From Shimia sagamensis (GTDB taxonomy: Bacteria > Pseudomonadota > Alphaproteobacteria > Rhodobacterales > Rhodobacteraceae): a stretch of 64,000 bases of DNA. The stretch's first letter is position 1; every line of letters starts with the position of its first letter. The stretch lies in contig NZ_FXTY01000011.1 of the NCBI RefSeq assembly GCF_900182745.1, forward strand, positions 1 to 64,000, read 5' to 3'. Both the position numbers and the translations under genes were made by a program. Below are positions 23,351-33,204 of this stretch, one piece after another. A model generated the notes under the pieces. That model saw only the letters and a list, made by a program, of their open reading frames with translations. It made no database searches and had not been told where the DNA came from.

Positions 23351-24007
23351 CTAGCGCAGATTCATCCGCAACACCAAAGCACTGGCAAATGGCAAAAGCG
23401 CTATCACGCCAAAGGTGATCCCCGCGAGCATCAGCAGCGGTGTGGTTACATCCTGACCTTCCGCACCGCGACGGGCAAGCTCTGCGCCGAAGATCAGCGT
23501 TGGCACGTAAAGTGGTAGAATCAAAAGAGAAAGTAGCAAACCTCCGCGTTTGATACCCACTGTAAGAGCGGCGCCAAAAGTGCCGATCACGCTGAGCGCA
23601 GGCGTGCCAAGAGCCAGAGATGCCACCAGCCAGACAAAGCCTTGCGGCGGTAGATTGAGCAGCACGCCAAACACCGGGGCAGCAACGACCAGCGGCACGC
23701 CAGTGGTGATCCAATGTGCCAGTGCTTTGACGGAGACCACCCCTTCCAGCGGAAGTGGGGATGTGGCGACGAGATCAAGCGTGCCGTCTTCCCAGTCCAG
23801 CGCGAGAATGCGGTCCAGCGAAAGGAGACAGGCGAGCAAAGCGCCAAGCCACAGAACACCGGGTGCAATCTTGGTCAGAAGGCCACTTTCCGGGCCAACC
23901 GAAAAAGGCACAAGTATCACAACAATAAGGAAAAACGCGATGCCAAGACCAAAGCCGCCACCGGCCCGGAAGGCGAGTTTCAAGTCGCGAAGCAGCAGTG
24001 CTTTCAT
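23351..24007 (-). CDS. ccmB: CcmB heme exporter permease
   Basis: A 218-residue permease with six hydrophobic helices and family patterns [17 protein letters not shown] at the N-terminus and [20 protein letters not shown] in the first loop. It forms the membrane part of the CcmAB ABC complex that drives release of holo-CcmE. Its ATG overlaps the ccmA stop by four bases, showing translational coupling. Confidence 0.93.
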   Translation of the reverse strand: MKALLLRDLKLAFRAGGGFGLGIAFFLIVVILVPFSVGPESGLLTKIAPGVLWLGALLACLLSLDRILALDWEDGTLDLVATSPLPLEGVVSVKALAHWITTGVPLVVAAPVFGVLLNLPPQGFVWLVASLALGTPALSVIGTFGAALTVGIKRGGLLLSLLILPLYVPTLIFGAELARRGAEGQDVTTPLLMLAGITFGVIALLPFASALVLRMNLR

Positions 24008-24624
24008 AGGAACGCCTCATCATAGCCGCTGATCGGCGCGTCGCCTTGTTTGGCGCGAAACGGACCCACGTCCAGCATGGTCACGTCCAAACCAAGATCA
24101 ATGTGGGTCGCAAGCAAGGCGCTGCCCCCTTCGGCCAGATGGGCACGCACGGCATCAGCAAAAAGCTGCACAGACGCGGTGTCCAGCGAGACGGTTGGCT
24201 CATCCAGAACCCAAATCGGTCGACCGGTCACCAGCAAGCGCGCAAGGCCAAGACGGCGCTTTTGACCGGCTGAAAGACTGCCCGCCAAGCGGCTTCGTAG
24301 CTCAACAAGATCAAAGGCTTGAATGGCTTTTTCGATATCTGACTGACCAAAGACATCAGCCCAAAATCGCAGGTTCTCTTCGACGCTGAGCATGGTTTTT
24401 AGGCCATCGCTGTGCGCGGCGTAGGCCACCGCTTCCTCCGGTGCTTCCACTTGGCCCTTGAAAGGCGGTTGCAGGCCAGCAACCGTGCGCAACAGCGTGG
24501 TTTTACCAACGCCATTTGGGCCTTTTACGATCAACGCCTGTCCTGGGTTGATCTCAAAGCTGAGACCTTCCAAAACTGCCACACCGCCGCGGGCCACGCT
24601 GACATCTTTGACACGTAAAATCAT
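24004..24624 (-). CDS. ccmA: CcmA heme exporter ATP-binding protein
   Basis: A 206-residue ABC ATPase with Walker [10 protein letters not shown], signature [14 protein letters not shown] and Walker [14 protein letters not shown] followed by the switch His in LATHIDL. Length is typical for CcmA. It powers the CcmABCD complex during cytochrome c maturation. It is the first ccm gene of this minus-strand operon and lies 173 bases downstream of the Mth938 gene end. Confidence 0.94.
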   Translation of the reverse strand: MILRVKDVSVARGGVAVLEGLSFEINPGQALIVKGPNGVGKTTLLRTVAGLQPPFKGQVEAPEEAVAYAAHSDGLKTMLSVEENLRFWADVFGQSDIEKAIQAFDLVELRSRLAGSLSAGQKRRLGLARLLVTGRPIWVLDEPTVSLDTASVQLFADAVRAHLAEGGSALLATHIDLGLDVTMLDVGPFRAKQGDAPISGYDEAFL

Positions 24625-24797
24625 ATTGTGAGGCTTACCCCATCCCCTTGGCCGGCAAAAGGATTAACCTTTTGAACCCGCTGAATTTCGACGTCGGTAT
24701 CACGTCTGTATTGTGGCTGTATCGCGGAGGTGGGGATGTGCACCTTAACCTAAATCAAACACTGTGATCGCACCGACCGTTGCGCAACACTTTTGCC

Positions 24798-25163
24798 TTA
24801 GCTTTCCTCTGGCACAGGCAACATCACCGCCGCCACACGGCGGCCTTCGCTGACCAGCACGTTATAGGTGCGGCACGCCGTCGGCGAAGCCATCGGCTCT
24901 ACGCCGATGCCCGCCTCTTCCAACGTCTGGCGAAAGGCAGAGTGCACCGGCGTCAGATTTGCGCCCGTACCCATTAAGATGAAGTCGATTTCACCTTTTA
25001 TGGCCAACACCGACTCAACGTCCTCAAAACCGCTCCAACTGCGTGCGCCCTTGGCATGGATAATCACACCGCCGGTAATGACTTCGCCGCCAATGCGGAA
25101 AAAGCCCGGTCCGTAGCTATCGATCGGAATTGCGTCCGCATAGGTCACTTCGGTCATCTGCAT
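24798..25163 (-). CDS. Mth938-like domain protein (DUF498)
   Basis: A 121-residue protein of the Mth938/NDUFAF3-like family, with GPGFFRIGGEVITGGVIIHA, then FILMGTGANLTPVH and a C-terminal ACRTYNVLVSEGRRVAAVML. Human relatives assist complex I assembly. The bacterial role is not settled. Rhodobacterales often keep it beside secF and the ccm genes, as here. The start at 25163 has aggatgacccc upstream. The gap to the upstream TSUP gene is four bases, so they are co-transcribed. Confidence 0.85.
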   Translation of the reverse strand: MQMTEVTYADAIPIDSYGPGFFRIGGEVITGGVIIHAKGARSWSGFEDVESVLAIKGEIDFILMGTGANLTPVHSAFRQTLEEAGIGVEPMASPTACRTYNVLVSEGRRVAAVMLPVPEES

Positions 25164-25167
25164 GGGG

Positions 25168-25941
25168 TCATCCTCCGCCGCTTAGGAAAGGCAATCCGGA
25201 CACCGCCGCGCTGGCGATGATCAAATAGGCCACACCTCGGTATAGCCGCTCATAACGCGGATGGAAGAGCCAGCCGCCCAAAAGATTGCCCGCCATGGCC
25301 GGGATCGAGAGCATGAGGCCCAGAACAAAAGGCGCCGGATCAAATTGGCCGAGGATCAACAGAACAATCACCAGCAGGATGTCATAGAAAAACAGATAGG
25401 CAGAGGTGTTGGCACGGATCACGGACGGCCCATGGGGGCTAGCCATGTAGAATAGAATTACCGGCGGACCGGGCAGGCCTGCGGCTCCACCAAGCAAGCC
25501 ACCTGCCCCGCCAATACCATAGACCATTGGGCCGGTGACAGTGCCGCGATAGCGAAACCCCAACAGCAGCACGGCCAACATGCCAATGGACAGCACAGAC
25601 ACGAGATAGCGAAAAATGCTGGGGTCCGTGCGCGTCAGCAGCCAAAGGCCCACAGGTAGCATGAGAACCACACCGATCATCAGGCGCAGCAGATCACGTT
25701 TGTGGCCATTGCGCAGCGCAGCAGGGATATGAACCGAGGGGGCAATGATGTCCAAGCCAGCCAAGGAAACAATCGCCCAGAGGGGCGGCATGACTTGTGC
25801 GGCGATGGGGAGATAGATCAGCGCGGTGCCAAAACCGGAGAAGCCACGCACAATGCCGGCCACAAAGGCGGCCAAAGCAACCCAGGCAAGGCCATCAATG
25901 GCCAGTGCCTGGGTCAGGAGATCAGGCGTCGATATCGGCAA
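25168..25941 (-). CDS. TSUP (TauE/SafE) family permease
   Basis: A 257-residue membrane protein with about eight hydrophobic helices. It shows the TSUP duplicated motif: FVAGIVRGFSGFGTALIYLP in the first half and GIGGAGGLLGGAAGLPGPPV in the second. Family members move sulfite, organosulfonates or similar anions. It overlaps the secF 3' end by 20 bases, so it is part of the sec-ccm transcript. A second, unrelated TSUP gene lies at 57525-58352. Confidence 0.87.
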   Translation of the reverse strand: MPISTPDLLTQALAIDGLAWVALAAFVAGIVRGFSGFGTALIYLPIAAQVMPPLWAIVSLAGLDIIAPSVHIPAALRNGHKRDLLRLMIGVVLMLPVGLWLLTRTDPSIFRYLVSVLSIGMLAVLLLGFRYRGTVTGPMVYGIGGAGGLLGGAAGLPGPPVILFYMASPHGPSVIRANTSAYLFFYDILLVIVLLILGQFDPAPFVLGLMLSIPAMAGNLLGGWLFHPRYERLYRGVAYLIIASAAVSGLPFLSGGG

Positions 25942-26890
25942 ACTTGTTGCCGGCGGTGTTGGCCTGCTTGGACCAATCGCGTTTTACGCCAAATTTCAGA
26001 AGCGCTGCAGAGGCGATGAAGATCGAGGAATAGGTCCCGACAATCACGCCCCAGATCATGGCAAAGACAAAGCCACGGATCACGTCGCCGCCTAGCACAA
26101 ACAGGGAAATCAGCGCCAGCAATGTGGTGGCGGAGGTCATCACCGTCCGGCTCAAGGTTTCGTTGATCGAGAGGTTCAGCACCTCCTTTAGCTCCAACTT
26201 CTTGTATTTCCGCAGATTTTCCCGCACGCGGTCAAACACCACCACCGTATCGTTCAGCGAGTAGCCGACAATGGTCAGCAGCGCCGCGATAATGGCCAGG
26301 TCAAATTTGATCTGCAGCTCCGAGAACACACCGATGGTCAGCACCACGTCGTGTATCAGCGCCATCACAGCGCCCACAGCAAACTGCCACTCAAAGCGTA
26401 GCCAGATGTAAACAAGTACAGCACCAATCGCGAGCAGAACCGCAATCACCGCAGTGTTGATCAACTCGCCAGACACTTTTGGGCCAACCGACTCGACCGA
26501 CACAAAGGTAATATCCGGCGCCACGGTTTGCAGCTGTACTTCTACCTTTTTGATCATGTCAGCGGTCACCGCCTCTTCGCCCTCTTGGGCCTGAATGCGG
26601 ATCATGGTGACGTGCTGATCTTCTTCAAAGGTCACATCAAACACCTCGGTGATTGAAATGTCCCCGAGCTCCAGCGGCTCAATCGCTTGGCGGTAATCTG
26701 CGATCACCACCTCCTGCGCGCTTTCGGTACGGATGGTGGTTCCGCCCCGGAAGTCGATGCCGAAGTTAAGGCCCTGAAGGAAGAAGCTCACCATAGCCGC
26801 CACCATCAAAGCACCGGAGATGCCAAGCCACAGCGTTGGGCGGGCGAAGAAATCCCATTTGGTCTCTTGTGGAACAAGTCTCAAACGCAT
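25922..26890 (-). CDS. secF: Protein translocase subunit SecF
   Basis: A 322-residue RND-like membrane protein, with six helices and the N-terminal FGIDFRGGTTIRTES block of SecF, the YIWLRFEWQFAVGAV helix, and the DTVVVFDRVRENLRK motif in the second half. With SecD and YajC it uses proton motive force to pull proteins through SecYEG. It starts three bases after the secD stop. Confidence 0.96.
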   Translation of the reverse strand: MRLRLVPQETKWDFFARPTLWLGISGALMVAAMVSFFLQGLNFGIDFRGGTTIRTESAQEVVIADYRQAIEPLELGDISITEVFDVTFEEDQHVTMIRIQAQEGEEAVTADMIKKVEVQLQTVAPDITFVSVESVGPKVSGELINTAVIAVLLAIGAVLVYIWLRFEWQFAVGAVMALIHDVVLTIGVFSELQIKFDLAIIAALLTIVGYSLNDTVVVFDRVRENLRKYKKLELKEVLNLSINETLSRTVMTSATTLLALISLFVLGGDVIRGFVFAMIWGVIVGTYSSIFIASAALLKFGVKRDWSKQANTAGNKFADIDA

Positions 26891-26893
26891 GGC

Positions 26894-28555
26894 TTATACC
26901 TCGATTGTCTTGGGACGGCGGCGTTCAAACCACATCACGATCAGCACACGCGTCACAAAGATCGCGGTGAAGACCGAGGTGAGAATGCCAAGGCCGAGCG
27001 TGATGGCAAAGCCGCGCACAGGGCCAGAGCCCACAGCGAACAGGATCACAGCGGTGATGAAGGTCGTGATATTAGCGTCCAAGATTGCAGAGAGCGCTTT
27101 CTCATAGCCAAGCTCAATGGCACGGGCTGGACCTTTGGCGGATTTCAGCTCTTCGCGGATGCGTTCAAACACCAACACGTTGGCGTCCACCGCCATCCCG
27201 ATGGTCAGAACGATCCCGGCAATACCCGGCAAAGTCAGCGTCGCACCGATGAGGCTCAACAGGCCGAAGATCAGGCCAACGTTGATGATCAGCGCGATAT
27301 TGGCAAAGACGCCAAACGTGCCGTAGCTCAGGAACATAAACACCAGCACACCAACAAAAGCCACGATACAGGCAATGCGGCCTGCTTCGATGCTGTCTTG
27401 CCCCAGCTCTGGACCAATGGTGCGTTCTTCGAGGAAAGTTAGCTCCGCAGGCAAGGCGCCCGCACGCAGAAGCACAGCCAAGTTGGTGCTTTCTTCGACA
27501 GAGAAACGACCCGTGATGATGCCGGAGCCGCCTGCAATGTGCGCCTGAATGACCGGTGCCGAGATAACTTCGTCATCCAGCACAATGGCAAACGGGCTGC
27601 CGATGTTTTGCGCCGTGTAGTCGCCAAACTTGCGCGCACCAGTTGGGTTGAACCGGAAAGACACCGCAGGACGGTTGTTTTGATCAAAGCTAGGCTGCGC
27701 GTCGACCAGCTCTTCGCCGGTCACAACAGGGGCCGCTTCAACGATGTAATACACACCCTCTTCGTCAAGCGATGGCAGCACTTTGTTGCCAACACCTGCG
27801 GAGGCGTCTGGATCAGAGGCACGGCCGACAACCGGATTGAAGGTCAACTGCGCGGTGGTGCCAATGATCTCTTTGAGTTCCGACGCGGAGCCAATGCCCG
27901 GCACTTGAATAAGAATGCGATCCGAGCCCTGACGCTGAATGGTGGGCTCGCGTGTGCCCACTTCGTCAATCCGGCGGCGGATGATTTCCAGTGCCTGCTG
28001 CACGGTACGTTGGTCAGAGGCGAGTTTCTCGGCGTCTGACAATTCCACAATGATGGTGTCCCCTTCGGTGCGCACCACAATGTCGCTGGCCCCGGCCCCG
28101 GTGATCGAGGTCACCGGACGGGCCAAACCACGCACAAGGCTTGCGGCCTCCTGAATGGCTTCCGGCTTGGAGATTTTGAAGCGCAGCTCGGTTTCTGGAC
28201 CCGGCTGCTGGCGGATGGTGCCAACGGTGGAACGTTCGCCACGCAGTAGGTCCCGCACCTCTGGCCACATTGATGTCATGCGCGCGGCATAGACATCTTC
28301 GACCTTCACTTCGGCCAGAAGGTGTGCACCACCGCGCAGATCAAGACCAAGGTTCACCAGGCGCGACGGCAGGAAGGATGGCCATCCGGCAATCAGCGCC
28401 TCGGTGTTTTCGTTCACAATGCCAACCTCGCGGTCAGCAACAGCATCATTATGGGCCTCAACCCTCGGATAAAACGCGTTTGGCATGGCCAGAAGCAAGC
28501 CCACCACGCAGGTGAGCCAGATCAGGACCCGTTTCCAAAGGTCAATTTGCAGCAT
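26894..28555 (-). CDS. secD: Protein translocase subunit SecD
   Basis: A 553-residue membrane protein. An N-terminal helix is followed by a large periplasmic domain starting GLDLRGGAHLLAEVKVED, with later SFRFNPTGARKFGDYT and IVLDDEVISAPVIQ. Five C-terminal helices follow, with ALPAELTFLEERTIGPELGQ and MAVDANVLVFERIREELK. It assists late steps of protein export with SecF. It lies 34 bases after yajC in the same direction. Confidence 0.97.
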   Translation of the reverse strand: MLQIDLWKRVLIWLTCVVGLLLAMPNAFYPRVEAHNDAVADREVGIVNENTEALIAGWPSFLPSRLVNLGLDLRGGAHLLAEVKVEDVYAARMTSMWPEVRDLLRGERSTVGTIRQQPGPETELRFKISKPEAIQEAASLVRGLARPVTSITGAGASDIVVRTEGDTIIVELSDAEKLASDQRTVQQALEIIRRRIDEVGTREPTIQRQGSDRILIQVPGIGSASELKEIIGTTAQLTFNPVVGRASDPDASAGVGNKVLPSLDEEGVYYIVEAAPVVTGEELVDAQPSFDQNNRPAVSFRFNPTGARKFGDYTAQNIGSPFAIVLDDEVISAPVIQAHIAGGSGIITGRFSVEESTNLAVLLRAGALPAELTFLEERTIGPELGQDSIEAGRIACIVAFVGVLVFMFLSYGTFGVFANIALIINVGLIFGLLSLIGATLTLPGIAGIVLTIGMAVDANVLVFERIREELKSAKGPARAIELGYEKALSAILDANITTFITAVILFAVGSGPVRGFAITLGLGILTSVFTAIFVTRVLIVMWFERRRPKTIEV

Positions 28556-28589
28556 GTTAGATGCCCTGTTGGTCTTGTTTAAAGGTGGA

Positions 28590-28874
28590 TTAGTCGGCTT
28601 TGGCCGGCTCGGTCTTGGAGGTGACCTGAGCGATGGTGGTTTTCACCACGCGCACTTTCACGCCTTCGGCCAGCTCAACTTCAACTTCATTGTCGTCTTT
28701 GACCTTGCTCACCTTACCGATCAGACCACCCTGGGTCACAACCTGATCACCGCGACGCACGGCGGTCACCATAGCTTGGTGTTCTTTTACTTTTTTCTGC
28801 TGCGGACGGATCAGCAGGAAATACATGATCGCAAAGATCAGAATGAGCGGCAGAAACTGGCCGATTTGGTCCAT
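28590..28874 (-). CDS. yajC: Preprotein translocase subunit YajC
   Basis: A 94-residue single-helix membrane protein: PLILIFAIMYFLLIRPQQKK followed by the KBOW-like domain RRGDQVVTQGGLIGKV. Both are YajC hallmarks. The ATG at 28874 (MDQIGQFLP) is chosen because homologues begin there. The frame extends upstream to 28952 but codes an unrelated basic stretch. First gene of the yajC-secD-secF operon, divergent from serS. Confidence 0.93.
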   Translation of the reverse strand: MDQIGQFLPLILIFAIMYFLLIRPQQKKVKEHQAMVTAVRRGDQVVTQGGLIGKVSKVKDDNEVEVELAEGVKVRVVKTTIAQVTSKTEPAKAD

Positions 28875-29096
28875 GGTGTCAGGTCCTCTGTAAGTGCGGG
28901 ATTGCCCCGTAAAAGTCGCAGGGAACCTATGGGGCATTGGCGACACTTGCAAGGTGTCAAAGCCCTTGACGAAGCGCCTTGTTCCCTTAAGAGGCTGTAG
29001 GGCGCGCTGCGAACGCCGGGTGGTTACGATGAAGCCCGATTTCCGGCATAAGCGGAAGCGTGAAACGACTCAGCTTAAGCATGAAGGATAAGAGAG

Positions 29097-30389
29097 ATGC
29101 ATGACATTAAGGCGATCCGCGAAAACCCGGCCGCTTTTGACGCCGCCCTGACCCGCCGTGGGGATGCGGCCATGTCATCCTCCCTGTTGGCTTTGGATGA
29201 AGAGCGCCGTGCCAAAATTGGCGCGGCTGAGGCGGCTCAAGCGGCACAAAAAGCGGCGGCCAAAGAGGTTGGCGCTGCCAAAGCCAAAGGTGACGAGGCT
29301 GAATTTGAACGGCTGCGCGCACTAGTGGGTGAGAAAAAAACCGAAGTGGCCGCGATGCAAAACGAGGCCAAAGAGATCGACGCCAAGCTGACCGACGCTT
29401 TGGCGCGGATTGCCAACTTGCCAGCCGAGGATGTGCCAAACGGCGCGGATGAGGACGACAACGTTGAGATCAAGCAGTGGGGCACGCCAAAATCTTTTGA
29501 TTTCACACCGGTTGAACACTTCGAGATTGGCGGCGTTTCTGCAAGCATGGATTTCGAAACCGCCGCCAAAATCTCCGGCGCTCGGTTTGTGATGCTCAAA
29601 GGCGCTGTGGCGCGTATCCATCGCGCGCTGGCGCAGTTCATGATCGACACCCATGTGGATGAAAACGGGCTGACCGAGGTCAACACACCGGTTCTGGTGC
29701 GCGATGAGGCGATGTATGGCACCGACAAGCTGCCAAAATTTGCTGAGGACAGCTATCAGACCACCAATGGCTGGTGGTTGATTTCCACCTCAGAAATCCC
29801 GCTCACCTACTCGGTTGCCGCTGACATTCTGGACGAAAGTGCGCTGCCGATCCGTATGACCGCGCATTCGCTGTGTTTCCGCAGCGAGGCTGGCAGCGCA
29901 GGCAAAGACACCTCCGGTATGTTGCGTCAGCACCAGTTTGAAAAAGTGGAGATGGTCTCGATCACCCACCCAGACGAGTCTGACAATGAGCAGAAACGCA
30001 TGTTGGGCTGCGCCGAGGGCATTCTGGAAAAACTGCAGATCCCTTACCGCACCGTTGTGCTCTGCACCGGCGACATGGGTTTTGGCGCGCGCCGCACCTA
30101 TGACATCGAGGCGTGGATTCCGGGCCAAGATGCCTATCGCGAGATCAGCTCTGTTTCCACCACTGGTGCCTTTCAGGCCCGCCGCATGAACGCCCGCTTC
30201 CGCCCCGCCGATGGCGGAAAACCGGAATATGTGCACACGTTAAATGGCTCTGGCCTTGCGGTAGGCCGCTGCTTGATTGCGGTTCTGGAAAACGGTCAAC
30301 AGGCCGATGGCTCCGTGGTGCTGCCAGAGGTGCTGGTGCCCTATCTGGGTGGCAAATCCACGCTAACAGCGGACGGAAATCTGACCTAA
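29097..30389 (+). CDS. serS: Seryl-tRNA synthetase
   Basis: A 430-residue class II synthetase. The first roughly 110 residues form the long tRNA-binding coiled-coil arm, rich in Ala, Lys and Glu. The catalytic part has motif 2 [20 protein letters not shown] and motif 3 [16 protein letters not shown] near the C-terminus. It charges tRNA-Ser, including tRNA-Sec where present. A ribosome binding site (ataagagag) precedes the ATG at 29097. A terminator follows the stop. Confidence 0.98.
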   Translation: MHDIKAIRENPAAFDAALTRRGDAAMSSSLLALDEERRAKIGAAEAAQAAQKAAAKEVGAAKAKGDEAEFERLRALVGEKKTEVAAMQNEAKEIDAKLTDALARIANLPAEDVPNGADEDDNVEIKQWGTPKSFDFTPVEHFEIGGVSASMDFETAAKISGARFVMLKGAVARIHRALAQFMIDTHVDENGLTEVNTPVLVRDEAMYGTDKLPKFAEDSYQTTNGWWLISTSEIPLTYSVAADILDESALPIRMTAHSLCFRSEAGSAGKDTSGMLRQHQFEKVEMVSITHPDESDNEQKRMLGCAEGILEKLQIPYRTVVLCTGDMGFGARRTYDIEAWIPGQDAYREISSVSTTGAFQARRMNARFRPADGGKPEYVHTLNGSGLAVGRCLIAVLENGQQADGSVVLPEVLVPYLGGKSTLTADGNLT

Positions 30390-30413
30390 GTCACTGCTCA
30401 ACAACAAAAAATC

Positions 30414-30443
30414 AAAGCGCGGCCCGATGGAGCCGCGCTTTTT
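30414..30443 (+). terminator. Terminator of serS
   Basis: The stem AAAGCGCGGC at 30414-30423 pairs with GCCGCGCTTT at 30432-30441, loop CCGATGGA, followed by T's. It lies 25 bases after the serS stop. A second G/C-rich inverted sequence (cgggggtccgggggatggccccc) lies just after it and may add to termination for the convergent desaturase gene. Confidence 0.88.
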
Positions 30444-30492
30444 GTTTTCTCATTCCCCAAATATCCCGGGGGTCCGGGGGATGGCCCCCGGC

Positions 30493-31473
30493 CTACTCCG
30501 CCGGTACCGCGCCTTGCGTTTGGTTCTTGGGAAACGGCACCAGCCGCTCCTGCTCCTCATCCCATAACTTCAACGAAAACGACCGGATCGCTTCTGGCCA
30601 CTCGATGGTGGGCAGGTCATATTCCGCACGGATCATCTGGTGGCATTTACGCAGGTTGTAATGTGGAATGCGGGCGTTGAAGTGATGGATGTCGTGATAG
30701 GCAATATTGGCTGAGGCCAGATCCATCCACCAGCCGAGATCCAGCGCGGAGGAGCCTTGCAACGCCGCGAGACGTGGGTCGAGGTCCGGGCGGCGATCCC
30801 AATAAGTGTCCTCAAAATTATGCTGCAGGTAGACCATAAACACCCCAACCATGCCGCCAAAGAACGACGCCAGGAACCAGATCAAAACACCGCCCCAGCC
30901 TGCGAGGGCATAGAGCACCCCCATATAGGAAAAGATCGCAACATTGTGCAGCAGAACCGATTTCCACATGCTGAGCGCACTCTTGGGCCAACGGTAGCGG
31001 ATGAAATAGGTGAACAGGCTGCCCAGAGGAATCAGAACAAACGGGTTACGGTAAAGCCGATATTGCAGGCGTTCCCAAAAACCAGCCTCGTTCCATTCCC
31101 GAACTGTCATGGTGTGGATTTCGCCGGTTTCGCGATGCTCCAGATTACCAAGGTGGCTGTGGTGCATGTTGTGATTGTGACGCATAGCGGCGTATGGCGC
31201 GAAGGTCACAACCGACAGCACCTCGCCGGCCCAGTCGTTGTGTTTGCGACTTTTGAACAGTGACGCGTGGCCGGTGTCATGCTGTAACACATAAAGCCGC
31301 ACCGCTGAGAGGCCGTTGAGCACCATCATTGGGATCAGGATGTACCAGGTGCCCTGATTGACAATTGCCCCGTAAAGCGTGGCAAAGTAGACCACAAAGG
31401 TACCAAAGAAACTGACCGCGCCAAGCCGGTCATCTTGCACTGTGAATTCTTTCAAGCGCTCGCGAATCTCCAT
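30493..31473 (-). CDS. Membrane fatty acid desaturase
   Basis: A 326-residue membrane di-iron desaturase. The three histidine boxes are present: HDTGH (first), HNMHHSH (second) and HDIHH (third), with hydrophobic helix pairs between them. The pattern resembles the omega-6 / delta-12 desaturase group. It probably introduces double bonds into membrane lipid acyl chains, or acts on a carotenoid or similar lipid; regiospecificity cannot be read. It stands alone between serS and der. Confidence 0.88.
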   Translation of the reverse strand: MEIRERLKEFTVQDDRLGAVSFFGTFVVYFATLYGAIVNQGTWYILIPMMVLNGLSAVRLYVLQHDTGHASLFKSRKHNDWAGEVLSVVTFAPYAAMRHNHNMHHSHLGNLEHRETGEIHTMTVREWNEAGFWERLQYRLYRNPFVLIPLGSLFTYFIRYRWPKSALSMWKSVLLHNVAIFSYMGVLYALAGWGGVLIWFLASFFGGMVGVFMVYLQHNFEDTYWDRRPDLDPRLAALQGSSALDLGWWMDLASANIAYHDIHHFNARIPHYNLRKCHQMIRAEYDLPTIEWPEAIRSFSLKLWDEEQERLVPFPKNQTQGAVPAE

Positions 31474-31665
31474 CGCAAACCTCTCTTCTCAAATCAATAT
31501 TTCTGCCTGGGCCCTATGGGGCTTGGGTATCAAGGCACACGCAGTCCCAGAATATACAGACCACATAACAAGACTATAACGCGAATTTACGTCGCCACAA
31601 TGCACAGTCGCCGCGCAGAAGACTGCACGGCGACGAAAAACTTAAGAATGACTTTGTGAAGGCGA

Positions 31666-33156
31666 TTAGAAACCCGCGTCACGTCCCTTGATATGTTTGC
31701 GCAAGCGAGACGGGGTCGACTTCTTTTTGCCCTTATAGGGGTTTTTGTCGCCCTGCCCGCGCATAAACAGACGAATGGGTGTGCCTGGCATGTCAAAGGT
31801 TTCCCGCAACCCATTTACCAGATAACGCGAATAGCTTTCCGGCAGCTTGTCCGGGTGAGAACACATCACCACAAACCCAGGAGGACGGGTCTTGGCTTGC
31901 GTCATATAGCGCAGTTTGATGCGCTTACCCTGCGGCGCGGGGGGCGGGTGCTGTTGCAGCATTTCCACCAGCCAACGGTTCAACCAAGACGTCGGAATGC
32001 GGCGGTTCCATGTGTCATAGGCTCGCAGAATCGCTTCGTTCAAGCGGTCCAGGCCACGTCCCGTCTTTGCCGAAACCGTGATCAGGGGGGCGCCCCGCAG
32101 TTGCGGAAGAAGGCGATTGAAGGATTCTTTGAGGTCGCGCAGCTTCTCTTGCTTGTGTTCCTCAATGTCCCATTTGTTGACGGCCACGACCACGGCGCGG
32201 CCTTCGCGCTCTGCCAAATCGGCAATGCGCAGATCTTGCTGTTCAAATGGAATAGCGGCATCCAAAAGCACGACAACAACTTCGGCAAATTTCACCGCAC
32301 GTAGACCATCGCCGACCGACAGTTTTTCCAACTTGTCTTGCACCTTGGCTTTTTTACGCATGCCAGCGGTGTCAAAGATCCGCATCGGGGTGTCGTTCCA
32401 CGTGGTGCGCAGGCTGATCGCATCGCGGGTGATGCCGGCCTCAGGCCCTGTGAGAAGACGATCCTCACCAATGATCTGGTTGATCAGGGTGGACTTGCCC
32501 GCATTGGGTCGTCCCACCACGGCAATCTGCAAAGGGCGCTGCTCTGTGATCAGTTGGGATGGTTTCTGGTTTTCAGGATCAAAATGCTCATCTTCCTCCT
32601 CCTCGTCCAGCTCCACATCCACTTCAACTTCATCAGCCAAGGCTTCGGCTTTGCTGGAGAAATCATCTGCGATTGGCATGAGGTGGGTATAGAGATCATT
32701 CAACCCTTCACCGTGCTCTGCTGAAAGGCGGATCGGCTCGCCAAGCCCAAGAGAATAGGCCTCAATCATACCCGCATCCGCAGCCCGGCCTTCGCCTTTG
32801 TTGGCGGCAAGGATCACATGTGCGGACCGTTTGCGCAGAATTTCTGCAAAAATCATATCGGTTGGTGTCACACCCGCACGGGCATCAATCATAAACAGAC
32901 ACACGTCCGCCATATCCACTGCACGTTCAGTCAGACGCCGCATGCGGCCTTCCAGACTGTCGTCAGTGGCGTCTTCCAGACCGGCGGTATCAATCACCGT
33001 GAACCGCAAGTCCGCCAGTTTGGCATCCCCCTCGCGCAAATCCCGCGTGACGCCAGGCTGGTCGTCAACCAACGCCAGCTTTTTGCCCACAAGGCGATTG
33101 AACAGGGTGGATTTGCCCACATTTGGGCGGCCCACGATGGCGAGCGTAAAACTCAT
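31666..33156 (-). CDS. der: Ribosome-associated GTPase Der (EngA)
   Basis: A 496-residue protein with two GTPase domains and a C-terminal KH-like domain, needed for 50S ribosome assembly. Domain 1 has GRPNVGKST and DTAGLE, with a specificity motif reading NKGE in place of NKxD. Domain 2 has [17 protein letters not shown] and NKWD. An acidic linker separates them (about residues 180-205, [13 protein letters not shown]). The third gene of a yfgM-bamB-der series, as in many proteobacteria. Confidence 0.97.
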   Translation of the reverse strand: MSFTLAIVGRPNVGKSTLFNRLVGKKLALVDDQPGVTRDLREGDAKLADLRFTVIDTAGLEDATDDSLEGRMRRLTERAVDMADVCLFMIDARAGVTPTDMIFAEILRKRSAHVILAANKGEGRAADAGMIEAYSLGLGEPIRLSAEHGEGLNDLYTHLMPIADDFSSKAEALADEVEVDVELDEEEEDEHFDPENQKPSQLITEQRPLQIAVVGRPNAGKSTLINQIIGEDRLLTGPEAGITRDAISLRTTWNDTPMRIFDTAGMRKKAKVQDKLEKLSVGDGLRAVKFAEVVVVLLDAAIPFEQQDLRIADLAEREGRAVVVAVNKWDIEEHKQEKLRDLKESFNRLLPQLRGAPLITVSAKTGRGLDRLNEAILRAYDTWNRRIPTSWLNRWLVEMLQQHPPPAPQGKRIKLRYMTQAKTRPPGFVVMCSHPDKLPESYSRYLVNGLRETFDMPGTPIRLFMRGQGDKNPYKGKKKSTPSRLRKHIKGRDAGF

Positions 33157-33204
33157 GACAGATCTCCGGAACGTCTGAAGTCGCTCCGATACATCATAAA
33201 TGCG

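Noticed and set aside
31666-33156. Der first GTPase domain reading NKGE instead of NKxD as a loss of function
   Set aside because: Variation at this place occurs in alphaproteobacterial Der as far as I recall, and all other motifs are intact.
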